From UBA1309 sp047605645 (GTDB lineage: Bacteria > Bacteroidota > Bacteroidia > Bacteroidales > Dysgonomonadaceae), in assembly GCA_047605645.1 (NCBI GenBank), contig JASGFJ010000021.1, positions 23,088-87,087 of the forward strand: DNA of 64,000 bases. The letters run 5' to 3'. Of this stretch, positions 8,275 through 16,079 are shown piece by piece (position 1 is the first letter of the stretch; every line of letters begins with the position of its first letter). A model generated the notes under the pieces. That model did no database searches. It worked only from the letters and a program-made list of their open reading frames with translations, and had not been told where the DNA came from. The position numbers and the translations under genes are program-made.

Positions 8275-9300
8275 TCAACCGAGCAAACCAATCGCTTTTT
8301 CTTTGTATTTTCTGAAATTAAACAGGAACAAACCACTCAGAAAGACAAAGGTTTGTTTGTTTCCGGCGTCAATCAGCTTGTCGAGGATTCGTCTGTGACG
8401 GGTATGTTTGATTAGAATGTCCTCTATTTTTTGAAACTGATAGGAGGAATCCAGAATCTTCCGGGCCACTTCTTCACCGGTAATCAATGCCTGGTAAATG
8501 CCTTCGCCCGTAAAGGAAGAGAGCAGACCGGCAGCATCGCCGGTAAGAAATATATTTCCGAACTCAATCCCATGATAATCGTAATTCATCGGAAAAGCTT
8601 CATATTTACCCTTAGAAACATCAACCTTTCTGAACTTCAGCCAATCGTGAAAGTTTCGGTGCAACTGCTTTGCCGGAAGGTATTTGGGCGAAGCGCCACA
8701 TCCGACAGAAACAGAATCGCGGTGAGGAAATATCCACGCATACCAGGCTGAGAAATACCGGGGTTCGAAAAAGAATTCAAATTCTTTAAACTTATTGGTC
8801 GGAATGATATATTGAAGTCCTATGCCGGCGGGAGGGGAAGTAAAACCAAGATAACGTTTCACAACAGAATTCGACCCGTCGCAACCGACCAGATATTCAT
8901 AAGCAATTTTTTCATCCTTGAGTTCGATAAAATCCGGAGTGACTGCATTGACCCGTGCATCGGTGCGCACTTCAACATTGTCAAAAGCATTGAGTTTACC
9001 CAGTTGCCACTGCCCCAACTCTTCTCGATCGATGGTGAAAGCAAACTCTTTCTCCCATTTTATGCGTTTGCGTATCCGATTGACATGTACAACGACTTCC
9101 TTATAAGAGTGCTCAACAAGTTCCGGAGGCAATTTCAAATATTCGATATTCTTGCCGGTTAGTCCGCCGGCACAAACTTTGGGGCCTATTTTTTCATTCT
9201 TCTCGAGCAAGAGAACAGATTTGCCGGAATGCCCGAGTATTTCTGCACATTTCAACCCCGCAGGACCTGCGCCTACAATAATGACGTCGTATTTCTTCAT
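8275..9300 (-). CDS. Geranylgeranyl reductase family FAD-dependent oxidoreductase
   Basis: A 341-residue flavoprotein of the geranylgeranyl reductase / p-hydroxybenzoate hydroxylase-like superfamily. The FAD-binding motif is at the N-terminus (VIIVGAGPAGLKCAEILG, then LLLEK). A CAGGLTGKN stretch characteristic of the family follows near residues 43-50, then GCDGSNSVVKRYLG and the second FAD motif LTGDAAGLLSSFTGEGI. Members reduce isoprenoid double bonds in lipids, quinone tails or chlorophyll; the substrate here cannot be read from sequence. The gene stands between the inositol synthase and the anti-sigma-like gene on the same strand, separated by 569 and 74 nt. Confidence 0.85.
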   Translation of the reverse strand: MKKYDVIIVGAGPAGLKCAEILGHSGKSVLLLEKNEKIGPKVCAGGLTGKNIEYLKLPPELVEHSYKEVVVHVNRIRKRIKWEKEFAFTIDREELGQWQLGKLNAFDNVEVRTDARVNAVTPDFIELKDEKIAYEYLVGCDGSNSVVKRYLGFTSPPAGIGLQYIIPTNKFKEFEFFFEPRYFSAWYAWIFPHRDSVSVGCGASPKYLPAKQLHRNFHDWLKFRKVDVSKGKYEAFPMNYDYHGIEFGNIFLTGDAAGLLSSFTGEGIYQALITGEEVARKILDSSYQFQKIEDILIKHTRHRRILDKLIDAGNKQTFVFLSGLFLFNFRKYKEKAIGLLG

Positions 9301-9374
9301 TGATTCGTTTTTTTTATTTTGAATGGTACGGACTTATCTTCGGGCTTACTCAGACATTTTCTTTCGATAAATAT

Positions 9375-10577
9375 CTATTTCAGGCGTATCTCCAACTCTA
9401 CATTTTGATTCCGTATTGTCCATTTGGGACTTAACTTCAACAACCGGATCACTTCATTGTTCAACTCAGTACAATTGCTTTTTTCTATTTCGAGCTTTGT
9501 TGGCGTTCCTGATTCATCGATAAAAAAACGAAATTGGACAAAAGCCGCTTTCTCTTCACACATCTCCTTCTGGCGGTGTGTCTCGAAATAATCTTTAAAT
9601 TCCTTCTTTGCAAAAGTCGGCTGTTCTTTCGCTTTTACCCGACTGACAGCTCCGACTAATGTTTTTTGTTTCGAAACACCATACCCCACCACGGTCACTT
9701 CATTCAATGCCAACTGGCTCGGCTGAAGTTGAATGGAAAGTGCCTTTTCTGCCGATACCGTCTTCGACTCATAGCCGATATACGAAGCGGTTATTTCTCC
9801 TGCATGCTTAAGATCGGGCACTTTCAACTGATAGTTACCCGCCGTGTCGGTGACCGTGGCCAGATTTGTTCCACCCAGCTTCACACTGGCTCCGACAACA
9901 GGGTTCCCCGATTCATCCACCACTTTCCCCTTCAGTTGGTTGAATGAAGTTTGGGATGCAGACATTCCCCCAAGCGCCTGATGCTTGTTGGCTGTCAGTT
10001 GATTCTGGGACAAGCTATCCGAAAATTCCCGCGAAGCATTTTGTGCAAGCGGACTTATGGCACCCAATACGACCTCCGAAGCATCCTCTTTTTGTTCAAT
10101 CAGCGGAGCAATATCCGATGTGGCGAGTCGGGATGCCGGTTTACCCGGGGACACCTTCGGCATATCCGCTTGGGCTATACGCTCAAGCCTGTCGGGATGC
10201 TCTGTCCGTTCTACAATTGCCGGCTCCGTTTTATTTTCGGAGGAAGATACGGATGAAGCCTTAGATTCAAGAGCTATGGGACGATCGATTTTCGAATTTT
10301 GATTGTAAAAGAAAAAGCCTCCGACTCCTAACAGCAATGCAACAGAGGCGGCAACAGCGACGACACGCCATCTCTTTATCCGCGGTTTTCGGTATTTTTC
10401 GACAAGCGTTTCAATATCATTGTCAAGATTCCGAATATCGAGAAGGTGGTCACTCTCAAGCGCATCGAATCCATCAATAGCGTCATGCAGAAAAGAATCG
10501 TCTATGGCTTCACGCTCCAAACGATTGGCTTCTTCTCCGTGCCTTTTGCCTTGTATGTAATCTTCCAGCTTAGTCAT
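9375..10577 (-). CDS. Membrane anti-sigma-like protein with CarboxypepD_reg and TonB-like C-terminal domains
   Basis: A 400-residue single-pass membrane protein. Residues 1-70 are cytoplasmic and resemble the N-terminus of Bacteroidota anti-sigma-like proteins (YIQGKRHGEEANRLEREAID then DSFLHDAIDGFD). A membrane helix follows at about 71-92, then a low-complexity periplasmic linker, a carboxypeptidase-regulatory-like beta domain at about 215-288, a VVGYG motif at 296-300, and a TonB C-terminal-like domain at about 325-400 (FRFFIDESGTPTKLEI). The sigma factor gene lies 25 nt upstream on the same strand, so the protein probably controls that sigma factor or passes an envelope signal to it. The VVGYG motif is the one found at the start of SusC-type plugs. 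Confidence 0.8.
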   Translation of the reverse strand: MTKLEDYIQGKRHGEEANRLEREAIDDSFLHDAIDGFDALESDHLLDIRNLDNDIETLVEKYRKPRIKRWRVVAVAASVALLLGVGGFFFYNQNSKIDRPIALESKASSVSSSENKTEPAIVERTEHPDRLERIAQADMPKVSPGKPASRLATSDIAPLIEQKEDASEVVLGAISPLAQNASREFSDSLSQNQLTANKHQALGGMSASQTSFNQLKGKVVDESGNPVVGASVKLGGTNLATVTDTAGNYQLKVPDLKHAGEITASYIGYESKTVSAEKALSIQLQPSQLALNEVTVVGYGVSKQKTLVGAVSRVKAKEQPTFAKKEFKDYFETHRQKEMCEEKAAFVQFRFFIDESGTPTKLEIEKSNCTELNNEVIRLLKLSPKWTIRNQNVELEIRLK

Positions 10578-10602
10578 CCTTTTCGTATATCAACATTCAC
10601 AT

Positions 10603-11172
10603 TTATCTACTCAATCTTTTATATAAACAGTTCTTTAGATTCCGCTTTCCGTTCTGGATATAACTTTTTATTTTATTCAGGTCAAATCCTGTTATTCCCA
10701 CAATATCGGCATACGATTTATTGGCAAAAAAGAAAAGCCGGATGCTCTGTTCCTGTTCTGCGGGCAACACAGCCATACAATATGCCAACGCTTCTGCCTC
10801 TTCTTCGGTCTGTGTCTTATCAATAGGAAGCGAAAAAGGTTCATTTTCCACAAAAGCTTCTTCCATTTTAACAAAAATAGTCTGATTGGACTTGCGAAGA
10901 ATATGCAGACAATGATTCTTCGTGACAACAGAGAGCCATGTTTTAAAATTCTGAACCGGATATTGAGGCAGTTTTTTCAATACATCTTCGAATATATCCA
11001 TGACCGCATCGTGTGATGCATCTTTATCGGCAAGATATTTCAAACAAACACCATACATCAGGGGAAGATAACGGCGAAATAGTGCCGCATACAAATCGAT
11101 ATTGCCTGTCTTCAGGAAAGAGGACAACAATTCTTCATCCGACACGTCATCTATATTTAGTTTGTTTTTCAA
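10603..11172 (-). CDS. ECF-type RNA polymerase sigma factor
   Basis: A sigma-70 family protein of about 189 residues with region 2 (AALFRRYLPLMYGVCLKYL, then AVMDIFEDVLKKL and FKTWLSVVTKNHCL) and region 4 (AVLPAEQEQSIRLFFFANKSYADIVGITG, in two parts). There is no ATG before residue 40 of the conserved domain. A TTG at 11172 is preceded at 11-nt spacing by GAGGAGG (11184-11190 on the minus strand), an unusually strong Shine-Dalgarno for this phylum, so I take it as the start. A TTG at 11208 is the alternative. It forms an operon with the anti-sigma-like gene and is divergent from the VWA-domain gene. Confidence 0.87.
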   Translation of the reverse strand: MKNKLNIDDVSDEELLSSFLKTGNIDLYAALFRRYLPLMYGVCLKYLADKDASHDAVMDIFEDVLKKLPQYPVQNFKTWLSVVTKNHCLHILRKSNQTIFVKMEEAFVENEPFSLPIDKTQTEEEAEALAYCMAVLPAEQEQSIRLFFFANKSYADIVGITGFDLNKIKSYIQNGKRNLKNCLYKRLSR

Positions 11173-11183
11173 TCCGTTATATG

Positions 11184-11190
11184 CCTCCTC
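11184..11190 (-). promoter_or_regulatory. Strong Shine-Dalgarno setting a TTG start of the sigma factor
   Basis: GAGGAGG on the minus strand, 11 nt before the TTG at 11172-11170. Shine-Dalgarno sequences are rare in Bacteroidota, and here it helps decide a non-ATG start. Confidence 0.55.
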
Positions 11191-11312
11191 TGAATTTATT
11201 CTCAACAAAAATAAAAAAAAATTCCGCTTTGATTATGTAATCTTCTACCAAAATGTATCCTATTAATAAACAATTGAAAATATGTTGAAATATAAACTCT
11301 AAAACAAACATT

Positions 11313-13187
11313 ATGAAACGAATCATTCTAAGAAAAGTACAAATGCTTGTAATGGCGTGCCTGTTTACACTGCCGGCGTTTGCCTTGTCAATAACCGTAA
11401 AAGGAAAAGTAACCAACACGAAAGGAGAAGCCCTGATCGGTGTTACCATCCAGGAAAAAGAGAATCCGTCAAATGCAACGCAGACGGATACAAACGGATT
11501 GTATACCATCAAAACCGAAAAGGGAAAGACCTTGCTCTTCTCTTACATCAGCTACGCTACACAGGAAATCAAGGCAACCCGAAATCAACTCAATGTGGTT
11601 TTGAACGAAAATGTCGCCTTATTAGAAGAATGCGTTGTTGTCGGATATGGCACCTCACAAACACGTTCGATAAGTGGAAGTACGGCTGCTGCAAAAGACA
11701 GCAAAGCGTCTAAATTAGCTTACCCGCTCTTTATTTCGCCTCCGGACACATACAATACTTCCAATACGGAAGAATACAAAAACCAGAACGAAAACCGGTT
11801 CAGATCGGCAAAGGAAAACCCGCTATCGACCTTCTCCCTGGATGTGGATGCGGCCTCTTACAGCAATGTACGCCGCTTCATCAACCAAGGACAGATTCCT
11901 CCAAAAGACGCTGTTCGCATCGAAGAAATGATCAATTACTTCAATTACGACTATGTAAATCCCAACGGCGAACACCCGGTCAGCATTGTCACAGAGCTGG
12001 CTCCTTGTCCATGGAATGAGAAAAATCAAATTATCCGTATCGGCGTTAAAGCAAAAGAAATCGCCAACGAGAGCCTTCCTCCGGCAAACCTGGTATTCCT
12101 CATTGACGTCTCTGGTTCGATGGCTGGACAGACACGGCTGGAACTCGTAAAAGCATCGATGAAACTGTTGTTGAACAATCTGCGCAAACAAGATCGTGTC
12201 GCCATAGTCACTTATGCAAACAATGTGAGGGAAGTGCTGCAACCGACTACGGCAGACAACAAACAACAGATTATGGATGTGATTAACCAGCTCAACGCGG
12301 CAGGAGGAACGGCAGGAGGCGACGGCATACAACGCGCCTACAAACTGGCAGAGAAGAATTTGGTGAAAAACGGAAACAACCGGATTGTACTCTGTACAGA
12401 TGGAGATTTTAATATTGGCATTTCAAGTCCGGAAGAATTGGGGCAATACATCGAAAGCAAACGTAAAACAGGTATATTCCTGACTGTACTGGGCTACGGA
12501 ATGGGCAATTACAAAGACAACCGGCTGCAAACTCTGGCGGAAAAAGGAAATGGAAATCATGCGTATATCGACAACATCCAGGAAGCAAACAAAGTACTGG
12601 TCAATGAGTTTGGAGGTACCATGTATACCGTGGCAAAAGATGTAAAAATACAGTTAGAATTCAATCCCCTGAATGTAAGCGCATACCGCCTTATCGGATA
12701 CGAAAGCCGGATGCTCAACAAAGAGGATTTCAACGACGATACAAAGGATGCCGGTGACCTGGGTGCCGGACATACGGTGACAGCTCTTTACGAGATTATT
12801 CCGGCTGGAGTGAAAAGCTCTTTTGGAACAGTGGACGACTTGAAATACACCACGAGCGAAAAGAAAAAAACGGCGGACACCAAAAGCTCTTTCGGCAACG
12901 AATTGCTCACGGTGAAGCTACGCTACAAAGAACCTGCTGCCGATGTCAGTAAACGAATGGATGTTTCGGTTTTGTTGAGCAGCCTGAAGAAAAAGCCAAG
13001 TGAGGATTTCAAATTTGCTACAGCTGTTGCGATGTTTGGACAATTACTGAAAGATTCAGACTTTAAAGGGAACGGAAATTACGCCCGGGTAATCAGTCTC
13101 GCACAAGAAGGAATCGGAAATGACAAGCATGGATACAAAAAAGAATTTATTCGCCTGGTTTCATCAGTGGAACAGATGGAGAAATAG
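11313..13187 (+). CDS. von Willebrand factor A domain protein with CarboxypepD_reg domain
   Basis: A 624-residue exported protein. A signal peptide (about 1-25, ending PAFALS) is followed by a carboxypeptidase-regulatory-like domain (about 26-100), a VVVGYG motif near 108-113, a VWF N-terminal region (LSTFSLDVDAASYSNVRRF), a VWA domain and a C-terminal DUF3520-type region. The metal-ion-dependent adhesion site is intact: DVSGS begins at Asp265. It resembles the YfbK-type VWA proteins, whose role is not established. It is divergent from the sigma/anti-sigma pair and shares the CarboxypepD_reg plus VVGYG arrangement with the anti-sigma-like protein. A shared envelope-sensing role is an inference. 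A terminator follows at 13288. Confidence 0.86.
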   Translation: MKRIILRKVQMLVMACLFTLPAFALSITVKGKVTNTKGEALIGVTIQEKENPSNATQTDTNGLYTIKTEKGKTLLFSYISYATQEIKATRNQLNVVLNENVALLEECVVVGYGTSQTRSISGSTAAAKDSKASKLAYPLFISPPDTYNTSNTEEYKNQNENRFRSAKENPLSTFSLDVDAASYSNVRRFINQGQIPPKDAVRIEEMINYFNYDYVNPNGEHPVSIVTELAPCPWNEKNQIIRIGVKAKEIANESLPPANLVFLIDVSGSMAGQTRLELVKASMKLLLNNLRKQDRVAIVTYANNVREVLQPTTADNKQQIMDVINQLNAAGGTAGGDGIQRAYKLAEKNLVKNGNNRIVLCTDGDFNIGISSPEELGQYIESKRKTGIFLTVLGYGMGNYKDNRLQTLAEKGNGNHAYIDNIQEANKVLVNEFGGTMYTVAKDVKIQLEFNPLNVSAYRLIGYESRMLNKEDFNDDTKDAGDLGAGHTVTALYEIIPAGVKSSFGTVDDLKYTTSEKKKTADTKSSFGNELLTVKLRYKEPAADVSKRMDVSVLLSSLKKKPSEDFKFATAVAMFGQLLKDSDFKGNGNYARVISLAQEGIGNDKHGYKKEFIRLVSSVEQMEK

Positions 13188-13287
13188 AAAAGAGACAAAA
13201 GACACAGACGCAAATGTTATCCGAAATTGTCCCGTAAAATAATTTTCTTCCTTTTAACAATACGTTTTACATAACACCTGAACATGA

Positions 13288-13327
13288 AACAGCCCGCCAT
13301 ATTACATTTGTGCGGGCTGTTCTTCTA
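13288..13327 (+). terminator. Intrinsic terminator after the VWA gene
   Basis: Perfect 10-bp stem AACAGCCCGC (13288-13297) / GCGGGCTGTT (13312-13321) with a 14-nt loop, followed by CTTCT. It lies 100 nt after the stop. Confidence 0.75.
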
Positions 13328-13446
13328 TGCAATCGACTAACTAGGTAAGTAGTCTGATAAAAATCATCGCCATGTATACAATCTATTATACAACTTATTT
13401 TCAATGCACTACAGATATATACTGACAACAAATCAGGAACCTTTAT

Positions 13447-15459
13447 TTAAAACTTTTTATTCAGTATTCTCACGGCATTGAGAATAGCAAGTAAAGCCAC
13501 ACCGACATCGGCAAATACGGCTTCCCACATATTGGCAACGCCAAATCCGCCCATCACCATCACAATAAGTTTCACGCCCAAAGCCAGAACAATATTCTGC
13601 ATAACAATGACACGTGTTGCTTTTGAGATGCAAATAGCCAAAGCTATTTTCGATGGATGATCGGTCTGGATAATCACATCCGCTGTTTCGATAGCCGCAT
13701 CAGAACCCATTCCGCCCATGGCAATACCTACATCGCTGAGCGCCAGAACAGGAGTATCGTTAATTCCATCTCCGACAAAAGCCACGACATTGTTTTTATC
13801 GGCTTTGATTTTATCCATTTCATTGACTTTCTGCTCCGGAAGCAAATCGCCATAAGCTTCATTTATCCGGAGTTTTCGAGCAACAACCTCCGTAATCCCT
13901 TGTTTATCGCCACTCAACATGACCGTCTTTTCAATACCTTGTTTCTCCAGATTCTGTATCGCTTCGACAGCATCCTCTTTTATTTCATCCGCGATGACAA
14001 TATAGCCGGCAAACTTATTATCAATAGCAGCAAGAATGGTCGTTTCGGGAATAGTATCAATTTCCTGCGGATAATCAATCCGGAGAGCACGCATCAGTTT
14101 GCCGTTTCCGGCTGCCGCCAGCTTCCCATTGACAACACCGGTCAGCCCCTGCCCTGCCACCTCTCTCACTTCCGCAACCGTATTCAGCAGATAGCTTCCA
14201 TCGCCATATTTCATAACGGCTTTTGCAATAGGATGTGTTGAGTTTTGCTCCAGAGACTTCACATACGAAAGGAACTCCTTTTCACTAGAATCGCTTGTTT
14301 TCACTTCCTGCACGTTAAAAACGCCTTTGGTCAATGTTCCTGTTTTATCAAAAACAACCGTATTTACCTTGCAAAGAGTATCGAGAAAATTTGCACCTTT
14401 AAAAAGAATACCGTGCCGGGAAGCAGCACCAATCCCCCCGAAGTACCCCAAAGGGATAGAGATGACCAATGCACACGGACACGAAACAACAAGGAAAATA
14501 AGTCCGCGGTAGAGCCAGTCCCGAAACACATAATCTGCCACAAACAAGGCCGGAATTAACGTAATAGCCAAAGCCAGGAAGAACACCATGGGGGTGTAAA
14601 TCCGTGCAAATTTCGTAATCATCAATTCCGTTCTGGCTTTTCGGGCAGTAGCATTTTGCACCATATCAAGGATACGGGAAATGGTACTGTCTGTAAATTC
14701 TTTTGTGACCTCCACCTCAATAACTTTCTCAAGATTGATCATGCCTGCCAGGACATTTTCTCCTGAACGGATCACAGAAGGTGTACTCTCACCGGTGAGC
14801 GCCTGGGTATCAAAACTACTGTCAGGGGAAATCATCCGGCAATCCAACGGAACTCTTTCTCCGGCTTTCACCTGAACCATATCGCCCACCTTCACATCGG
14901 TAGGAGCCACCGTTTGATACCCATCTCCTCGTTTCACGGTAGCCGTTTCGGGCTTGATATCCAGCAAGGCCTTGATACTTTTCTGAGCCCGGCTAACGGC
15001 TGAATCCTGAAACAATTCGCCGACCGCATAAAACAACATCACGGCAACTCCTTCCGGATACTCCCCTATACAAAAAGCACCTATTGTGGCGACACTCATC
15101 AGGGTGAATTCGTTGAAAACATCTTTGTGGATGATGCTTTCCCAACCTTCGATAAATACCGGAGCAGCAACAATCAGGTAAGCCATCAGGTACCAGCCAA
15201 GACGAAAACCGCCGGAGAAAAAACCGACAACAGCCGTATGATCCAATACGATACCCGAAACAAGCATGGCAAAAGAAAGAATGCCGGGAAGAAATGCTTT
15301 GAGAGGGAATGTTCCATTTCCTTCATCCGTCTGATGATGGGAGTGATTGTGTGTATGTGTATGTTTAGAATGCTCTTTATGAGCTTGTGTTTCTACACCT
15401 TGCTCCCTATGACTGCAACAAGAGCAGGAGCTTTTTTTTATATTCGGAGTATAAGCCAT
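13447..15459 (-). CDS. Heavy-metal P-type ATPase (Zn/Cd/Pb export type)
   Basis: A 670-residue P1B ATPase that exports soft divalent metals across the inner membrane. Instead of a folded HMA domain it starts with a short Cys/His-rich tail (CSCC near residues 12-15, then HTHTHNHSHH near 33-42). The actuator TGES is at 222-225, the CPC transport motif at 327-329, the phosphorylated DKTGTLTKG at Asp371, and VGDGINDTPVLA near 565. The last helices (ADVGVALLAILNAVRILNKKF, in parts) fit the Zn/Cd subgroup. It lies 43 nt downstream of the Fur-family gene on the same strand, with its own candidate promoter and palindrome in the gap. Confidence 0.92.
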   Translation of the reverse strand: MAYTPNIKKSSCSCCSHREQGVETQAHKEHSKHTHTHNHSHHQTDEGNGTFPLKAFLPGILSFAMLVSGIVLDHTAVVGFFSGGFRLGWYLMAYLIVAAPVFIEGWESIIHKDVFNEFTLMSVATIGAFCIGEYPEGVAVMLFYAVGELFQDSAVSRAQKSIKALLDIKPETATVKRGDGYQTVAPTDVKVGDMVQVKAGERVPLDCRMISPDSSFDTQALTGESTPSVIRSGENVLAGMINLEKVIEVEVTKEFTDSTISRILDMVQNATARKARTELMITKFARIYTPMVFFLALAITLIPALFVADYVFRDWLYRGLIFLVVSCPCALVISIPLGYFGGIGAASRHGILFKGANFLDTLCKVNTVVFDKTGTLTKGVFNVQEVKTSDSSEKEFLSYVKSLEQNSTHPIAKAVMKYGDGSYLLNTVAEVREVAGQGLTGVVNGKLAAAGNGKLMRALRIDYPQEIDTIPETTILAAIDNKFAGYIVIADEIKEDAVEAIQNLEKQGIEKTVMLSGDKQGITEVVARKLRINEAYGDLLPEQKVNEMDKIKADKNNVVAFVGDGINDTPVLALSDVGIAMGGMGSDAAIETADVIIQTDHPSKIALAICISKATRVIVMQNIVLALGVKLIVMVMGGFGVANMWEAVFADVGVALLAILNAVRILNKKF

Positions 15460-15473
15460 CGCATTTTCTTATT

Positions 15474-15486
15474 TAGAATAATTCTA
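15474..15486. promoter_or_regulatory. Candidate Fur-family operator
   Basis: TAGAATAATTCTA is a perfect 6-1-6 inverted repeat lying between the candidate -7 box at 15490 and the ATPase start at 15459, overlapping the expected transcription start. The form resembles Fur/Zur/PerR boxes, and a Fur-family gene is adjacent. Confidence 0.5.
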
Positions 15487-15489
15487 TGG

Positions 15490-15497
15490 CAAAGATA
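15490..15497 (-). promoter_or_regulatory. Candidate -7 box for the metal ATPase
   Basis: TATCTTTG on the minus strand (TAnnTTTG consensus), about 30 nt before the ATPase ATG and just after the Fur-family stop. No clear -33 box is seen. Confidence 0.5.
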
Positions 15498-15502
15498 GGA
15501 TT

Positions 15503-15937
15503 CTATTCGTGCAACTGAGTTGCAGAATGCGAGCATTGGTCACAGAGACCTTTCAAAACAAAGTTTATATTTTCTAAAACAAATCCCTGAGGCAATTTCA
15601 CCTGGGGAATCGCAATATTCTCCAGGCAATATGTTTTTTTACAATGAGTACAATTGAAATGAACATGCAACTGGTTCAGATGACACATACAATCAGGACG
15701 ACACACCGAATACTTAGCCGACCCTGTTCCGTCATCAATACTATGAATCAATAGATTATCATGAAACAGGTTGATTGTTCTGGAAATAGTGGATTTATCA
15801 ATCGTAACAAGATCTTCTTCCAGAGTCGTAAGACTGAAAGCAGTATCCTGCTCCATCATTGCCTTCAATATCAAAATGCGAACGGCAGTAGGCTTAATAC
15901 CTCTTTCATTGAGCCGTTCTTCATATATATCATTCAT
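15503..15937 (-). CDS. Fur-family metal-dependent transcriptional regulator
   Basis: A 144-residue Fur/Zur/PerR-type repressor: N-terminal winged helix (RGIKPTAVRILILKAMME, then TIDKSTISRTINLFHDNLLI) and a C-terminal metal-binding dimerisation domain with His/Cys-rich segments (CRPDCMCHLNQLHVHFNC, then CTHCKK and CDQC). The two CxxC pairs would form the structural zinc site. Linkage to a Zn/Cd-type ATPase suggests zinc or another divalent metal as the signal; the sensed metal cannot be told from sequence. Two TATCTTTG boxes lie directly upstream. Confidence 0.9.
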   Translation of the reverse strand: MNDIYEERLNERGIKPTAVRILILKAMMEQDTAFSLTTLEEDLVTIDKSTISRTINLFHDNLLIHSIDDGTGSAKYSVCRPDCMCHLNQLHVHFNCTHCKKTYCLENIAIPQVKLPQGFVLENINFVLKGLCDQCSHSATQLHE

Positions 15938-15957
15938 AAGCTTACTTCTTTAGACCT

Positions 15958-15981
15958 CAAAGATAGAGATAAACAAAGATA
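15958..15981 (-). promoter_or_regulatory. Two tandem -7 boxes upstream of the Fur-family gene
   Basis: TATCTTTG occurs twice on the minus strand, at 15958-15965 and 15974-15981, 16 nt apart and 20-45 nt before the ATG. Either could be the -7 element. Confidence 0.5.
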
Positions 15982-16079
15982 GAAGATTTTGTTTAAATCA
16001 TTACATCCCATTATACCCGGTGAGACATATCCGGCTATATATTTCTCCCAAAAAGCCAAACTCAGAACCGATTCATTTT

